Below the pieces are notes generated by a model that searched no databases, was not told the DNA's origin, and saw only the letters and a program-made list of their open reading frames with translations. 64,000 nt of DNA, taken from the NCBI RefSeq assembly GCF_001544075.1, contig NZ_BCNT01000003.1, forward strand, positions 372,001 to 436,000. Reading direction: 5' to 3'. This DNA is from Comamonas terrae (GTDB taxonomy: Bacteria > Pseudomonadota > Gammaproteobacteria > Burkholderiales > Burkholderiaceae_C). Numbering within the stretch: the stretch's first letter is position 1; every line of letters starts with the position of its first letter. Below, piece by piece: positions 7,912-17,184 of this stretch. The position numbers were made by a program, and so were the translations under genes.

Positions 7912-10554
7912 TCAGACTCCGGGCGGCTCCATGCGCACCGGCACGCGCGCCAGCAGCTGCTCGAACGCATGCAACGGAACGGGCGGGCTGAACAGATAGC
8001 CCTGGAAATACGCACAGCCGTAGCTGGCCAGCATGGCGCGCTGCTCCTGGGTCTCCACGCCTTCGGCAATGACCTCGAGGTTCAGGTTGCGCGCCATGCC
8101 GATGATGGTCTGCACGATCACATCGTCCGTATGCCGGTGGCCCATGTTGCGGATGAAGGATTGGTCGATCTTGAGCTGGCTCAGCGGCAGCCGCGTCAGA
8201 TAGGTCAGCGAGGACTGTCCGGTGCCGAAGTCGTCCATGGAAAAGCACAGCCCCAGCGCGCGCAGCTGCTTCATGGTGGCAATGGCCTGCTCCACGTTCT
8301 CGATCACCACCGATTCGGTCAGCTCCAGCTTGAGCCGCTGCGGCGAAATGCCCGTCTCCCGCAGCACTTCCACCACGCGGGTGGCGAAGTCCTTGTGGCG
8401 GAACTGGCGGGCGCTCACATTGACCGACACCTGCAGCTGGGACAGACGCGCATCCTTTTGCCAGCGCGCCAGCTGCTCGCAGGCCGTGCGCAGCACCCAC
8501 ATGCCCAGCGGCACGATGATCTCGCTTTCCTCGGCCACCGCGATGAACATGCCGGGCGGCACCAGGCCGCGTTCCGGATGGCGCCAGCGCAGCAGCGCCT
8601 CGGCGCCGATGACTTCGCCGGCCAGCGTGAACTGCGGCTGGTAGTGCAGCTCGAACTGCGACTGCGCCATGGCCACGCGCAAGTCCTCCTCCATGCGCAC
8701 GCGCTGGTGGATCTCGACCTGCATCTGCGGATCGAAAAAGCACAGGCCGCTGCTCTTGCGGGTCTTGATCTGGTACATGGCGATGTCGGCCTGCTTGAGC
8801 AGCTCGGCCGCGGACTGCGGCTGCTGGCCGAACAGCGTGGCGCCGATGCTGCAGGCGCTGCGGTGGGTATGGCCGCCCAGCGTGTAAGGCTGGTTCAGGC
8901 GCGCCAGGATCTTGTCGCCGATGCGCTGTGCCGCAGTGGCGGCGGCGGCCTCGGCATAGGCCAGCTCGCAGAGCATGACCACGAATTCGTCGCCGCCCAG
9001 GCGTGCCACCGTGTCCGAGGAGCGCACGGCGCCGCGCAGGCGCTTGGCCACCTGCTGCAGCAGCTGGTCGCCCACCTCGTGCCCCAGGGTGTCGTTGAGC
9101 ATCTTGAACTGGTCCAGGTCCAGGAACAGCAACGCGCCATACCAGCCTTCCCGGTAGGCCTGCTCCGTGGCCTGCGCGAGGCGATCGAGCAGCAGGCGGC
9201 GGTTGGGCAGGCCGGTCAGCGCATCGTAGAAGGCCAGGCTTTCGATTTCGGCGGCCGCCAGGCGGATGTCCGTCACATCGTTGTAGGTGATCACCATGCC
9301 GCCGTCTGCCACGGGGCTGGCCTTCATCTGCACGAATTGCCCCGTGGGCAGTTGCTGCTCCACCGGCCTGTCGGGATCTGCGAGCAGCTGCTCATGCAAT
9401 TTCTTGATGGCCTGCAGCTGCAGATGGCCCAGGCCCAGCTGCATGGAAAATGCCCCCAGCACATCCATCAGGGGGCGGCCGCTGACGAGTTCATGCTTCT
9501 GCCAGGGAAACATTTCCTCATAGCAGCGGTTCCACTGCAGCACCTGCCGCTGCGCATCCAGCAGCAGAAAGCCGCTGCCCATGCTGTCCAGGGCCTGGTC
9601 CAGGCGCTGCTGCGACTGCATGGCCAGCAACTGCATGCCGCGCAGGCGCAGCAGATAGCCGCGCACGGTGGCCCACAGGGCGGCCGCCAGCAGCGCGAAC
9701 ACGGCAATGGCCATGCACAGCCCCAGCACCACCATGCGCCATGGGTTGGGCACCTTGTCCATGGGCAGGCTGGCCGATATCCACAACCCCTGCTTGGGCA
9801 GGCTCTGCACCGCCACCAGCGCCGGCTTGCGGCTCAGCCGTGCCACATGGCCCACGGGCGCCCGGCTCAGTGCCGGCAAGGGCTGGGTGTGCGGCTCCGG
9901 CTCCGGGACGGGCAGGGCCAGCAGAATTTCTCCGTCCTGGTTTTCCAGCGTGAATTCCACCTCCTCGAGCTCCAGCCCCCTCGTGAGCGCCGCCGCCCAT
10001 TGCGCACGCGGCAAACGCATCAGCAGGTAGCGCTCGGCCCCCGCCTTGGACAGCGGCCTGAGCCAGTACAGCATGGGCTGGGGCTCCACATCCAGGGGCG
10101 CACGCAGCGGCGCGCCAGAAGCCATGGGATCGGTGAGCGACTGCCGGAGCCGCACCCACAGCGGACGCGGCACCTGGCCGTTGCGCCAGTGCTGGCGCGC
10201 GGCCACCAGCACCTTGCCCTGGCCATCCAGGATCAGCGCATCACCCAGCAGATTGCTCTGGCGCACCATGAGGGTCATGACAGGCTGCACGTTGCCGCCC
10301 AGGGCCAGCAGCTCGTCCACGCCATGGGCAAAAATGTCCAGCGAATCGAGCTGGTGGCTGAGCGTGGCGCCGGTCCCCTGCACGATACGGTTCAGGCGCT
10401 GCTGCGCTTCCACCTGGTCGCTGGCGCGCATGTTGACCAGCAGCCACGCGATGGCCGTGGCCGCAGTCAGCAGCAAAAGTGCCAGCAGCGCCCAGACCTT
10501 GTAGCGCACGCTCTTGGCGTGGATGGCCGAGCGCGCGTGGGCCATCAGCAGCAT
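7912..10554 (-). CDS. Membrane-bound GGDEF/EAL c-di-GMP turnover protein with PAS domain
   Basis: 880 residues from ATG 10554, which has GGAGG six bases upstream. Membrane segments lie near residues 19-41 and 270-295, enclosing a periplasmic sensor region of about 220 residues. A PAS-like region follows (SGFLLLDAQRQVLQWN), then GGDEF (ARLGGDEFVVML) and EAL (GAEALLRWRHP). The GGDEF motif is canonical, with an RSSD inhibitory I-site five residues upstream. The EAL domain keeps ELTES, DDFGTGQSSL, LKIDQSF, AEGVET and QGYLFS. Both synthesis and hydrolysis of c-di-GMP are therefore possible; the balance cannot be read from sequence. It is probably transcribed alone. Confidence 0.95.
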   Translation of the reverse strand: MLLMAHARSAIHAKSVRYKVWALLALLLLTAATAIAWLLVNMRASDQVEAQQRLNRIVQGTGATLSHQLDSLDIFAHGVDELLALGGNVQPVMTLMVRQSNLLGDALILDGQGKVLVAARQHWRNGQVPRPLWVRLRQSLTDPMASGAPLRAPLDVEPQPMLYWLRPLSKAGAERYLLMRLPRAQWAAALTRGLELEEVEFTLENQDGEILLALPVPEPEPHTQPLPALSRAPVGHVARLSRKPALVAVQSLPKQGLWISASLPMDKVPNPWRMVVLGLCMAIAVFALLAAALWATVRGYLLRLRGMQLLAMQSQQRLDQALDSMGSGFLLLDAQRQVLQWNRCYEEMFPWQKHELVSGRPLMDVLGAFSMQLGLGHLQLQAIKKLHEQLLADPDRPVEQQLPTGQFVQMKASPVADGGMVITYNDVTDIRLAAAEIESLAFYDALTGLPNRRLLLDRLAQATEQAYREGWYGALLFLDLDQFKMLNDTLGHEVGDQLLQQVAKRLRGAVRSSDTVARLGGDEFVVMLCELAYAEAAAATAAQRIGDKILARLNQPYTLGGHTHRSACSIGATLFGQQPQSAAELLKQADIAMYQIKTRKSSGLCFFDPQMQVEIHQRVRMEEDLRVAMAQSQFELHYQPQFTLAGEVIGAEALLRWRHPERGLVPPGMFIAVAEESEIIVPLGMWVLRTACEQLARWQKDARLSQLQVSVNVSARQFRHKDFATRVVEVLRETGISPQRLKLELTESVVIENVEQAIATMKQLRALGLCFSMDDFGTGQSSLTYLTRLPLSQLKIDQSFIRNMGHRHTDDVIVQTIIGMARNLNLEVIAEGVETQEQRAMLASYGCAYFQGYLFSPPVPLHAFEQLLARVPVRMEPPGV

Positions 10555-10690
10555 GTACGGCCTCCGGCCACAGGCCCGTGCATGGCGCCGCGGCACACGT
10601 CCAGATTCGGCCCTGCGCACGTCCCCCCCAGCCGGTCCGGACTGGCCTTGCGATCCGCATTGGAACGGCGGCTGGAGGTCATACAGGGGC

Positions 10691-11488
10691 TCAGTAAGTG
10701 CCTGGGTAGAGCCCGCCGTCGGGCAGGATGTTCTGTCCCGTCATATAGCCTGCATGCCGGCTGCACAGAAAGGCGCAGATGGCGCCGAACTCGTCGGCCG
10801 TGCCGAAGCGCTTGGCGGGTACCTGGGCCTGCTGCATCTCGCGCACTTCCTGCAGTGTCTTGCCGCTCTTGTTGGAGGCGGCCTGGAAGGTGCCGGCCAA
10901 CCGGTCCGTCTCGAACTTGCCCGGCAGCAGATTGTTGATGGTCACGCCCTTGGCCGCAATGGGACTGCGTGCCAGGCCGGCGACAAAGCCGGTCAGGCCG
11001 CTGCGTGCGCCGTTGGACAGGCCCAGGATGTCGATGGGCGCCTTCACCGCGCTGGACGTGATGTTGACGATGCGGCCGAAACCGCGCGCCGCCATGCCGT
11101 CCACCGTGGCCTTGATCAGCTCGATGGGCGTGAGCATATTGGCCTCCACGGCCTTGAGCCATGCCTCGCGGTCCCATTCGCGGAAATCGCCGGGCGGCGG
11201 GCCGCCGGCATTGGTGACCACGATGTCGAAATCCTTGCCCGGGCCTTGCGCCACGGAAAAGACGGCCTCACGCCCGGCCGGCGTGGTGATGTCGGCGGCC
11301 ACGCCCAGCACCTTGACCTGGGGCGCCAGAGCCTGCAGCTTGGCCACCGCCGCCTGCAGCGCATCGGCATTGCGGGCATTGATGACCACATTCACGCCTT
11401 CCTGTACCAGCGCCTTGGCGCAGCCGAAGCCCAGCCCCTTGCTTGCGCCGCATACCAGGGCCCATTTGCCCGCGATTCCCAGATCCAT
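10691..11488 (-). CDS. SDR-family protein, atypical active site
   Basis: 265 residues with a Rossmann fold. The nucleotide-binding glycine motif is CGASKGLGFG, and VTNAGGP replaces the usual NNAG. The serine of the catalytic set is present in NITSSAV, but where YxxxK is expected the sequence reads LSNGARSGLTGF, so the tyrosine and lysine are missing. The pattern fits the group annotated as 3-oxoacyl-ACP reductase-like proteins without a perfect catalytic tetrad. Start ATG 11488 has a strong AGAAGGAG site. The C-terminus ends LPDGGLYPGTY as in the BKR-like group. Substrate unknown; annotation as an active reductase would go beyond the evidence. Confidence 0.9.
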   Translation of the reverse strand: MDLGIAGKWALVCGASKGLGFGCAKALVQEGVNVVINARNADALQAAVAKLQALAPQVKVLGVAADITTPAGREAVFSVAQGPGKDFDIVVTNAGGPPPGDFREWDREAWLKAVEANMLTPIELIKATVDGMAARGFGRIVNITSSAVKAPIDILGLSNGARSGLTGFVAGLARSPIAAKGVTINNLLPGKFETDRLAGTFQAASNKSGKTLQEVREMQQAQVPAKRFGTADEFGAICAFLCSRHAGYMTGQNILPDGGLYPGTY

Positions 11489-11610
11489 CTCGACTCCTTC
11501 TTGGTCATTGAAATTCCAGCGCCCTATCTTGCCTGATCAAGCGGCAGGACGGGCCCCCGATGCGGCCGCAGTGGCTAATGGCGGCTGCCGCGCCTCTTGC
11601 GATGTGCAAA

Positions 11611-11640
11611 CGCTATCCAATTCGATAGCAGCCACCGCTT
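11611..11640. repeat. Possible remnant of the palindromic intergenic element
   Basis: CGCTATCCAATTCGATAGCAGC followed by CACCGCTT resembles one end of the elements near 3.6 and 50.9 kb (AGCTGCTACCGCTTG). No matching second arm was found, so this may be a decayed half copy or chance. Confidence 0.3.
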
Positions 11641-11686
11641 TCCATGCAAGCCTTCAGGGCATTTCCGGTCCATATTCCTGCAATTT

Positions 11687-12991
11687 TCAGTGCCGGCCGT
11701 GGAACAGCTTGTGGTGCAGGCGGCGCAGCGACCACCAGACCGAAAACGCCACGACCGGTATGGCGACCGCCGCCGTGGACTCCGGCGACCACGGCCAGCC
11801 CAGCTTCTGCGCCCCCTTGGCCAGATAGCTGATCAGGCCCGTGATGTAGTAGGTGATGGCGGCCACCGACAGGCCCTCCACCGTGGACTGCAGCTTCAGC
11901 TGCATGCCCTGGCGGTGGTTCATGGTGCCCAGCAGCTGCTGGCTGCTTTGCTGCTGCTCGATTTCCACGCGCGTGCGCAGCAGGCTGCTGACGCGCGAAA
12001 CGCGCTCGGACAGCGCATTCTGGCGGCGCGTGGCCCACTCGCAGGTGGAGCGCGCGGGCGTCAGGCGCCGGTCCATGAACTCGCGTATGGTCTGTATGCC
12101 GTCCAGCCGGGTCTCCTGGATCTCCTGGATGCGCTTGTCCACCAGCTCGAAATAGGCCGAACTCGCCGAAAAGCGCGAATGCGTGGCCGCGTATTCGCTC
12201 TCCACCTGGCCGGCCAGGCGCGTGAGCCGGTCCAGCAGCGCAGGCTCGTTGTCGCGGTCCGCGGCGCGGATGGAATGCGCGAGCTCGGCCAGTTCCCGCT
12301 CGGCCGTGGCCAGCACGGATGCCGCCTTGCGTGCGGCCGGCAGCCCCAGCAGGGCCGCCATGCGATAGGTTTCGATTTCCAGCAGGCGCTGCACCAGGCG
12401 GCCCAGCCGGCGCGGCGACAGGGCCTCGCCCGCCAGCAGCAGCATGCGCGAAAAGCCGTCGGCATGGATGGCGAAATCGGTATAGATCTTGCCCGCGTCT
12501 CCGGCCACGCAGGAGCCCACCAGCGTCTCGGCCTGCAGCATGTGGCGCACCAGGTGTGCGGCATCCACGCTGTCTTCGTTGAGCACCCACAGATGCAGGC
12601 TGCTCAGGCACTGGCCGGGCAGCGCCGCCAGCCATTCATGGGGCACGGCATCGATGGCGGTCTCGGGCTCGCGCACATCGGCCACCGAAGCCTGGGCCAT
12701 GGGCGTGGAAAACGTCCAGGCCACGAACTCGGTGTGCTGCTCCCAGCGCAGCCGGAAGGCGCCCAGGTCGATCAGCACATGGGTGGTGGCCGCATCCGGC
12801 AGAGGGCGGTGGTGGTTGCGCAGCAGCGCCGCCACATGCTCGCGGCTGGCCTCGCGCTGGGCCGCATCCGTGAGCATCACGATATGGGTGATGGCCAGCG
12901 GCGCCTGCATGATTTCCGCAGGCCGGGCGTGGATCTCGTTGTGCAAAAGCACCCGCTGCGGATGCTGGACAGGAAGAAGTGACAAGGGCAT
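11687..12991 (-). CDS. DUF3422 family protein
   Basis: 434 residues. The N-terminal HPQRVLLHNEIHARP matches the start of the DUF3422 family, a proteobacterial group without known function. The middle is long and helical, with TDFAIHADGFSRMLLL and a coiled-coil-like stretch (residues about 210-370). Two hydrophobic segments close to the C-terminus (VAAITYYITGLISYLAKG and TAAVAIPVVAFSVWWSLRRL) should anchor the protein in the inner membrane with a short basic tail. Start ATG 12991 is preceded by GAGGA. It is not obviously in an operon. Confidence 0.9.
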   Translation of the reverse strand: MPLSLLPVQHPQRVLLHNEIHARPAEIMQAPLAITHIVMLTDAAQREASREHVAALLRNHHRPLPDAATTHVLIDLGAFRLRWEQHTEFVAWTFSTPMAQASVADVREPETAIDAVPHEWLAALPGQCLSSLHLWVLNEDSVDAAHLVRHMLQAETLVGSCVAGDAGKIYTDFAIHADGFSRMLLLAGEALSPRRLGRLVQRLLEIETYRMAALLGLPAARKAASVLATAERELAELAHSIRAADRDNEPALLDRLTRLAGQVESEYAATHSRFSASSAYFELVDKRIQEIQETRLDGIQTIREFMDRRLTPARSTCEWATRRQNALSERVSRVSSLLRTRVEIEQQQSSQQLLGTMNHRQGMQLKLQSTVEGLSVAAITYYITGLISYLAKGAQKLGWPWSPESTAAVAIPVVAFSVWWSLRRLHHKLFHGRH

Positions 12992-13138
12992 GGATCCTCA
13001 ACAGGACCTGCGCAGGCCACGGCGCACGGCCGCCGCCTGCCAATGCGGATGCCTTGCCCGAACCCGCCTTGCGCAAGTGGTGCTCAAAAAAACTGCCGAT
13101 ATTGTGCCGCCGCCATGCCAGGGCGCAGGCTTCCATAA

Positions 13139-13163
13139 AAAAAGCGGCCCAGACGGGCCGCTT
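13139..13163 (-). terminator. Terminator of the tctBA transcript
   Basis: Arms AAGCGGCCC (13142-13150) and GGGCCGCTT (13155-13163) with an AGAC loop. Read on the minus strand, the hairpin is followed by a run of seven T, starting 25 bases after the tctA stop. Confidence 0.9.
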
Positions 13164-13187
13164 CGAAAGACGTGGCAGGCTGAAGAA

Positions 13188-14699
13188 TCAGTCTTCCACG
13201 AAGGCTTCTTCGCGCTTGTTCTTCACGGAGGGCAGCAGCACCACGATCAGCAGGATCACCGCAGCAATCAGCAGGCCGGCCGAGATGGGACGCGTCACGA
13301 ACACGCTCCAGTCGCCACGCGACAGCAGCAGCGCACGGCGCAGGTTCTCTTCCATCATCGGGCCCAGGATGAAGCCCAGCAGCAGCGGTGCGGGTTCGGT
13401 ACCCAGCTTGTGGAACACGTAGCCGATGAAGCCGAAGATACCCACCATCCACACGTCCCAGGTGTTGTTGTTGGTACCGTACACGCCGATCGCGCAGAAC
13501 AGCACGATGGACGGGAACAGCCAGCGGTAGGGCACGGTCAGCAGCTTGATCCAGACGCCGATCAGCGGCAGGTTCAGGATGATCAGCATCAGGTTGCCGA
13601 TCCACATCGAGGCGATCAGGCCCCAGAACAGCTCGGGGTTGCTGGTCATCACCTGGGGACCAGGCTGGATGTTGTGGATGGTCATGGCACCCACCATCAG
13701 CGCCATCACGGCGTTGGGAGGGATGCCCAGCGTCAGCAGGGGGATGAACGAGGTCTGCGAACCGGCGTTGTTGGCCGACTCGGGAGCGCACACGCCACGG
13801 ATGTTGCCCTGGCCGAAGGGGACTTCGCCCGGCTTGAGCTTGGTCTTCTTCTCGATGGTGTAGGCAGCAAAGGCCGACAGCATGGCACCGCCACCGGGCA
13901 GGATGCCCAGGGCCGAGCCCAGGGCCGTGCCGCGCAGCATGGCAGGCAACATGCGCTTGAAGTCTTCCTTGGTGGGCATCAGGCCGGTCACCTTGGCAGC
14001 GAACACTTCGCGCTCGTCTTCGGGCTGGGCCAGGTTGGCGATGATTTCGCCGTAGCCGAACACGCCCATGGCGATCACGACGAAGTCGATGCCGTCGGTC
14101 AGCTCGGGAATGTCGAAGCTGTAGCGGGCCACGCCGGAGTTCACGTCCGTGCCCACCATGCCCAGCAGCAGGCCCAGCACGATCATGGCAATGGCCTTGA
14201 GCAGCGAGCCCGAAGCCAGCACCACGGCGCCGATCAGGCCCAGGGTCATCAGCGAGAAGTATTCGGCAGGGCCGAACTTGAAGGCCACTTCGGTCAGCGG
14301 CGGCGCGAAGGCGGCCAGAATCACCGTACCCACGCAGCCGGCGAAGAACGAACCGATACCGGCCGATGCCAGCGCCGGGCCGGCCCGCCCCTTGCGCGCC
14401 ATCTGGTAGCCGTCGATCACGGTCACCACGGAGGACGATTCGCCGGGCAGGTTCACCAGGATGGCGGTGGTGGAGCCACCGTACTGGGCACCGTAGTAGA
14501 TGCCGGCCAGCATGATCAGCGCCGCCACGGGAGGCAGTGCATAGGTGGCGGGCAGCAGCATGGCGATGGTGGCCACCGGGCCGATGCCGGGCAGCACGCC
14601 GATCAGCGTGCCCAGCAGGCAGCCGACAAAGCAGTAAATCAGGTTCTGGAACGTGAAGGCCACGCCAAAACCCGTCGACAAGTTCTGAATCAGATCCAT
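13188..14699 (-). CDS. tctA: Tripartite tricarboxylate transporter large permease subunit
   Basis: 503 residues with about 11-12 membrane segments. The family hallmark GTLIGVLPGIGPVATIAMLLP is at residues 29-50, and the second half holds the related LGSALGILPGGGAML. GAQYGGSTTAILVNLPGE and NAGSQTSFIPLLTLGIPPNAV are further conserved blocks. TctA forms the sodium- or proton-driven channel of TTT transporters for carboxylic acids together with TctB and a periplasmic TctC/Bug protein. Its ATG at 14699 has AGGAG at good distance. It lies 15 bases after tctB. No tctC is adjacent; a Bug protein is encoded at 23.9 kb, but a link between them is only a possibility. Confidence 0.97.
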   Translation of the reverse strand: MDLIQNLSTGFGVAFTFQNLIYCFVGCLLGTLIGVLPGIGPVATIAMLLPATYALPPVAALIMLAGIYYGAQYGGSTTAILVNLPGESSSVVTVIDGYQMARKGRAGPALASAGIGSFFAGCVGTVILAAFAPPLTEVAFKFGPAEYFSLMTLGLIGAVVLASGSLLKAIAMIVLGLLLGMVGTDVNSGVARYSFDIPELTDGIDFVVIAMGVFGYGEIIANLAQPEDEREVFAAKVTGLMPTKEDFKRMLPAMLRGTALGSALGILPGGGAMLSAFAAYTIEKKTKLKPGEVPFGQGNIRGVCAPESANNAGSQTSFIPLLTLGIPPNAVMALMVGAMTIHNIQPGPQVMTSNPELFWGLIASMWIGNLMLIILNLPLIGVWIKLLTVPYRWLFPSIVLFCAIGVYGTNNNTWDVWMVGIFGFIGYVFHKLGTEPAPLLLGFILGPMMEENLRRALLLSRGDWSVFVTRPISAGLLIAAVILLIVVLLPSVKNKREEAFVED

Positions 14700-14714
14700 G
14701 GACGATGCTCCTGA

Positions 14715-15203
14715 TTAGCCCGCAATGAAGCTGGGCCACACGGGGAACTGCAGATTCAGCGCCCACACGAAGGCGACATAGCTGCCCACCGCGAGGATGG
14801 TGGACAGAATCGCCGTTTCCTTGAAGTTGAACTTATCGCCGGCCAGGCTGGCGATGAAGACCAGTGCGTAGATCGCGATCATCAGGCCGAACTGGGGAAT
14901 GCCCAGGCCCGGAACGCCGACCAGCAGAATGCCGAACGCGAAGTTGGCGGCAAGAATGAAGAACACCTGTCTCCAGGCCCACTTGCCGATCTTGTCACCG
15001 CCCTCGGGGCCCTTGGCCAGGCCCGAGATGCAGATGGCTGCACCGAGGATGGACATCAGCACGCCCAGGATCAGCGGGAAGTAACCGGGACCCATGCGCG
15101 CACCGGTGCCAACGGTGTAGTTGGTTGCGCCCACCGCGAAAGCGATGCCCACAACCAAGAACATCAGACCGGAGAAAAAGTCTTTCTGGCTCTTGATTTT
15201 CAC
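14715..15203 (-). CDS. tctB: Tripartite tricarboxylate transporter small permease subunit
   Basis: 162 residues from GTG 15203, with GGAG seven bases upstream; reading from further upstream would add MISVWRRF without a ribosome binding site. Four hydrophobic segments are visible (LMFLVVGIAFAVGA, YFPLILGVLMSILGAAICISG, VFFILAANFAFGILLVG, and the C-terminal ILAVGSYVAFVWALNL). The GARMGPGYFP motif after the first helix is typical of TctB. It is the first gene of a two-gene operon with tctA and should form the membrane complex with it. Confidence 0.92.
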   Translation of the reverse strand: MKIKSQKDFFSGLMFLVVGIAFAVGATNYTVGTGARMGPGYFPLILGVLMSILGAAICISGLAKGPEGGDKIGKWAWRQVFFILAANFAFGILLVGVPGLGIPQFGLMIAIYALVFIASLAGDKFNFKETAILSTILAVGSYVAFVWALNLQFPVWPSFIAG

Positions 15204-15349
15204 AAAACGTCTCCATACGGAAATCACGACTGGGCGATTTTCGTTTCATTACAAAGGCGTTTTGATGTGGATTCCACCTACCAAGGGCATACCCTAGGCG
15301 CGCCGACATCCAGCATTGGTGCGGCTTGCAGCCCGGCGCTCTGTCGCTT

Positions 15350-17140
15350 TCAGGACATCAGCGGCGTGCAGGCCAGCACTTCGGGCAAGGTGGTGAGGCC
15401 TTCTGCCACGCGCAGCACGCCGGCCAGGCGCAAGGGGCGCATACCGTCCTGCACGGCCTGCCGCCGCAGGGCATCCATGGACGGCGCGGCATGGATCTGC
15501 TGCTTGAGCGCTTCCGAGACCGTCAGCAGCTCATACAGCCCCATGCGGCCCTTGAAGCCGGTCATGCGGCACTCCTCGCAGCCCACGGGCCGGTAGGGCT
15601 GGTAGCTGCCGGACAGCTTCCAGGGCCTGACGGTCTCGGCCAGCGCCTCGGCCGAAGACGCCTCGTCGCGCTGCTTGCAGGCCGTGCACAGCGTGCGCAC
15701 CAGGCGCTGGGCCAGCACCCCCAGCAGGGTGGCGTTGATCAGGTACGGCGGCACGCCCAGCTCCATCAGCCGGCTCACGGCGCTGGGCGCATCGTTGGTG
15801 TGCAGCGTGGAGAACACCAGATGCCCGGTCAGCGCGGCCTGCACCGCCATCTCGGCCGTGGCCAGGTCGCGGATTTCGCCCACCATGATGATGTCCGGGT
15901 CCTGGCGCATCAGCGCGCGCAGCCCCTCGGTGAAGCCGAAATCCAGCTGAGGCTGCACCTGGGTCTGGTTGAAGCTGGGCTCGATCATCTCGATGGGGTC
16001 CTCCACCGTGCTGACGTTGACCTCTTCGGTCGCCACGCGCTTGAGCGTGGAATACAGCGTGGTGGTCTTGCCCGAGCCCGTGGGCCCGGTCACGAGGATG
16101 ATGCCGTGCGGGCGCTGCACCAGCGACTGCCAGCGCGCCGCATCGTGCGGCGTGAAGCCCAGGCCATCCAGGTCCTTGACCGTGTTCTCAGGATCGAAGA
16201 TACGCATCACCATCTTCTCGCCAAAGGCCGTGGGCAGCGTGGACAGGCGCATTTCCACTTCGTCGCCGCCGGGGTTGCGCGTCTTGATGCGGCCGTCCTG
16301 CGGCCGGCGCTTTTCCACCACGTCCATGCGGCCCAGCAGCTTGATGCGCGCCACCATGGCATTGAGCACGCCCATGGGCATCTGGTAGACCGGATGCAGC
16401 ACGCCGTCGATGCGAAAGCGGATCACGCCCTGTTCGCGCCGCGGCTCCAGGTGAATGTCGCTGGCGCGCTGGTCGAAGGCGTACTGCCACAGCCAGTCCA
16501 CCACGCGCACCACGCCCTGGTCGTTGGCATCGAGCTGCTTGTTGCTGCGGCCCAGCTCCACCAGCTGCTCGAAGCTTGCGGCACCCGATGCGCCTCCGGC
16601 CTTTTCCGCGGCGCGCACCGATTTGGCCAGCGCAAAGAACTCGGCCGTATAGCGCTTGATGTCCAGCGGGCTCGCCACCACGCGCCGCACGCTGCAGCGG
16701 GCCTGGCGCTCCACCTCGCCGACCCAGTCATCGATGAAGGGCTCGGCCGTGGCGATCACCACTTCCTTGGCGGTGACCTGCACCGGCAGCACCTTGTGCC
16801 GCTCGGCGTAGCTGGCGCTCATCACGTCGCCGACCCGGCCCACATCCACGCGCAGCGGATCGATGCGCAGATAGGCCAGGCCGCTGCGCCGGGCCAGGTA
16901 CTGCGTCAGCTCCTCGATGTCCAGCGGCTTGCCGGTCGCGGCCTGCACCACGCCCACATTGGCCAGGCGCACCAGCGGATGCTGGGCGCTTTCCGCGGAG
17001 GAACAACGCAGCACCGTGCGCTCGGCCTCGGCCGCGGCAATCACGCCGTCCTCCAGCAGCCACTGCACCAGCAGACGCCAATCCAGCGGCCCGTTATGGC
17101 GCGGCGGGGTGGCGGGCGGGAGCGGCGTGCGGGCGGTCAT
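15350..17140 (-). CDS. GspE/PilB-type secretion or pilus assembly ATPase
   Basis: 596 residues from ATG 17140. An MshEN-like N-terminal domain (residues about 90-200, AYLRIDPLRVDVG..KVLPVQ) precedes the ATPase core: Walker A GPTGSGKTT with lysine near 358, aspartate box ASDIHLEP, Walker B IIMVGEIRD and the histidine box STLHTND. A CxxC...CxxC pair (LCTACK and CEECRM) supplies the zinc site of GspE. The family powers type II secretion or type IV pili. No other gsp or pil gene is next to it, so the partner machine must be elsewhere or the gene may have another task. It is distinct from the TadA ATPase at 37.5 kb. Confidence 0.93.
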   Translation of the reverse strand: MTARTPLPPATPPRHNGPLDWRLLVQWLLEDGVIAAAEAERTVLRCSSAESAQHPLVRLANVGVVQAATGKPLDIEELTQYLARRSGLAYLRIDPLRVDVGRVGDVMSASYAERHKVLPVQVTAKEVVIATAEPFIDDWVGEVERQARCSVRRVVASPLDIKRYTAEFFALAKSVRAAEKAGGASGAASFEQLVELGRSNKQLDANDQGVVRVVDWLWQYAFDQRASDIHLEPRREQGVIRFRIDGVLHPVYQMPMGVLNAMVARIKLLGRMDVVEKRRPQDGRIKTRNPGGDEVEMRLSTLPTAFGEKMVMRIFDPENTVKDLDGLGFTPHDAARWQSLVQRPHGIILVTGPTGSGKTTTLYSTLKRVATEEVNVSTVEDPIEMIEPSFNQTQVQPQLDFGFTEGLRALMRQDPDIIMVGEIRDLATAEMAVQAALTGHLVFSTLHTNDAPSAVSRLMELGVPPYLINATLLGVLAQRLVRTLCTACKQRDEASSAEALAETVRPWKLSGSYQPYRPVGCEECRMTGFKGRMGLYELLTVSEALKQQIHAAPSMDALRRQAVQDGMRPLRLAGVLRVAEGLTTLPEVLACTPLMS

Positions 17141-17184
17141 GGAGCGCAAGTCTAGCCGCAGACCGCGCCCGCTTTCCCGGTGCG

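Noticed and set aside
7201..10938. Very long open frame on the plus strand opposite the Nudix and GGDEF/EAL genes
   Set aside because: It is antisense to two well-recognised genes, and its His/Gln/Arg/Ala-rich composition is what GC-rich coding DNA yields in the opposite strand; no family motif.
12489..14714. Plus-strand open frame of over 700 codons opposite tctA
   Set aside because: Shadow of tctA on the other strand with Gln/His/Gly-rich low-complexity content and no motif.
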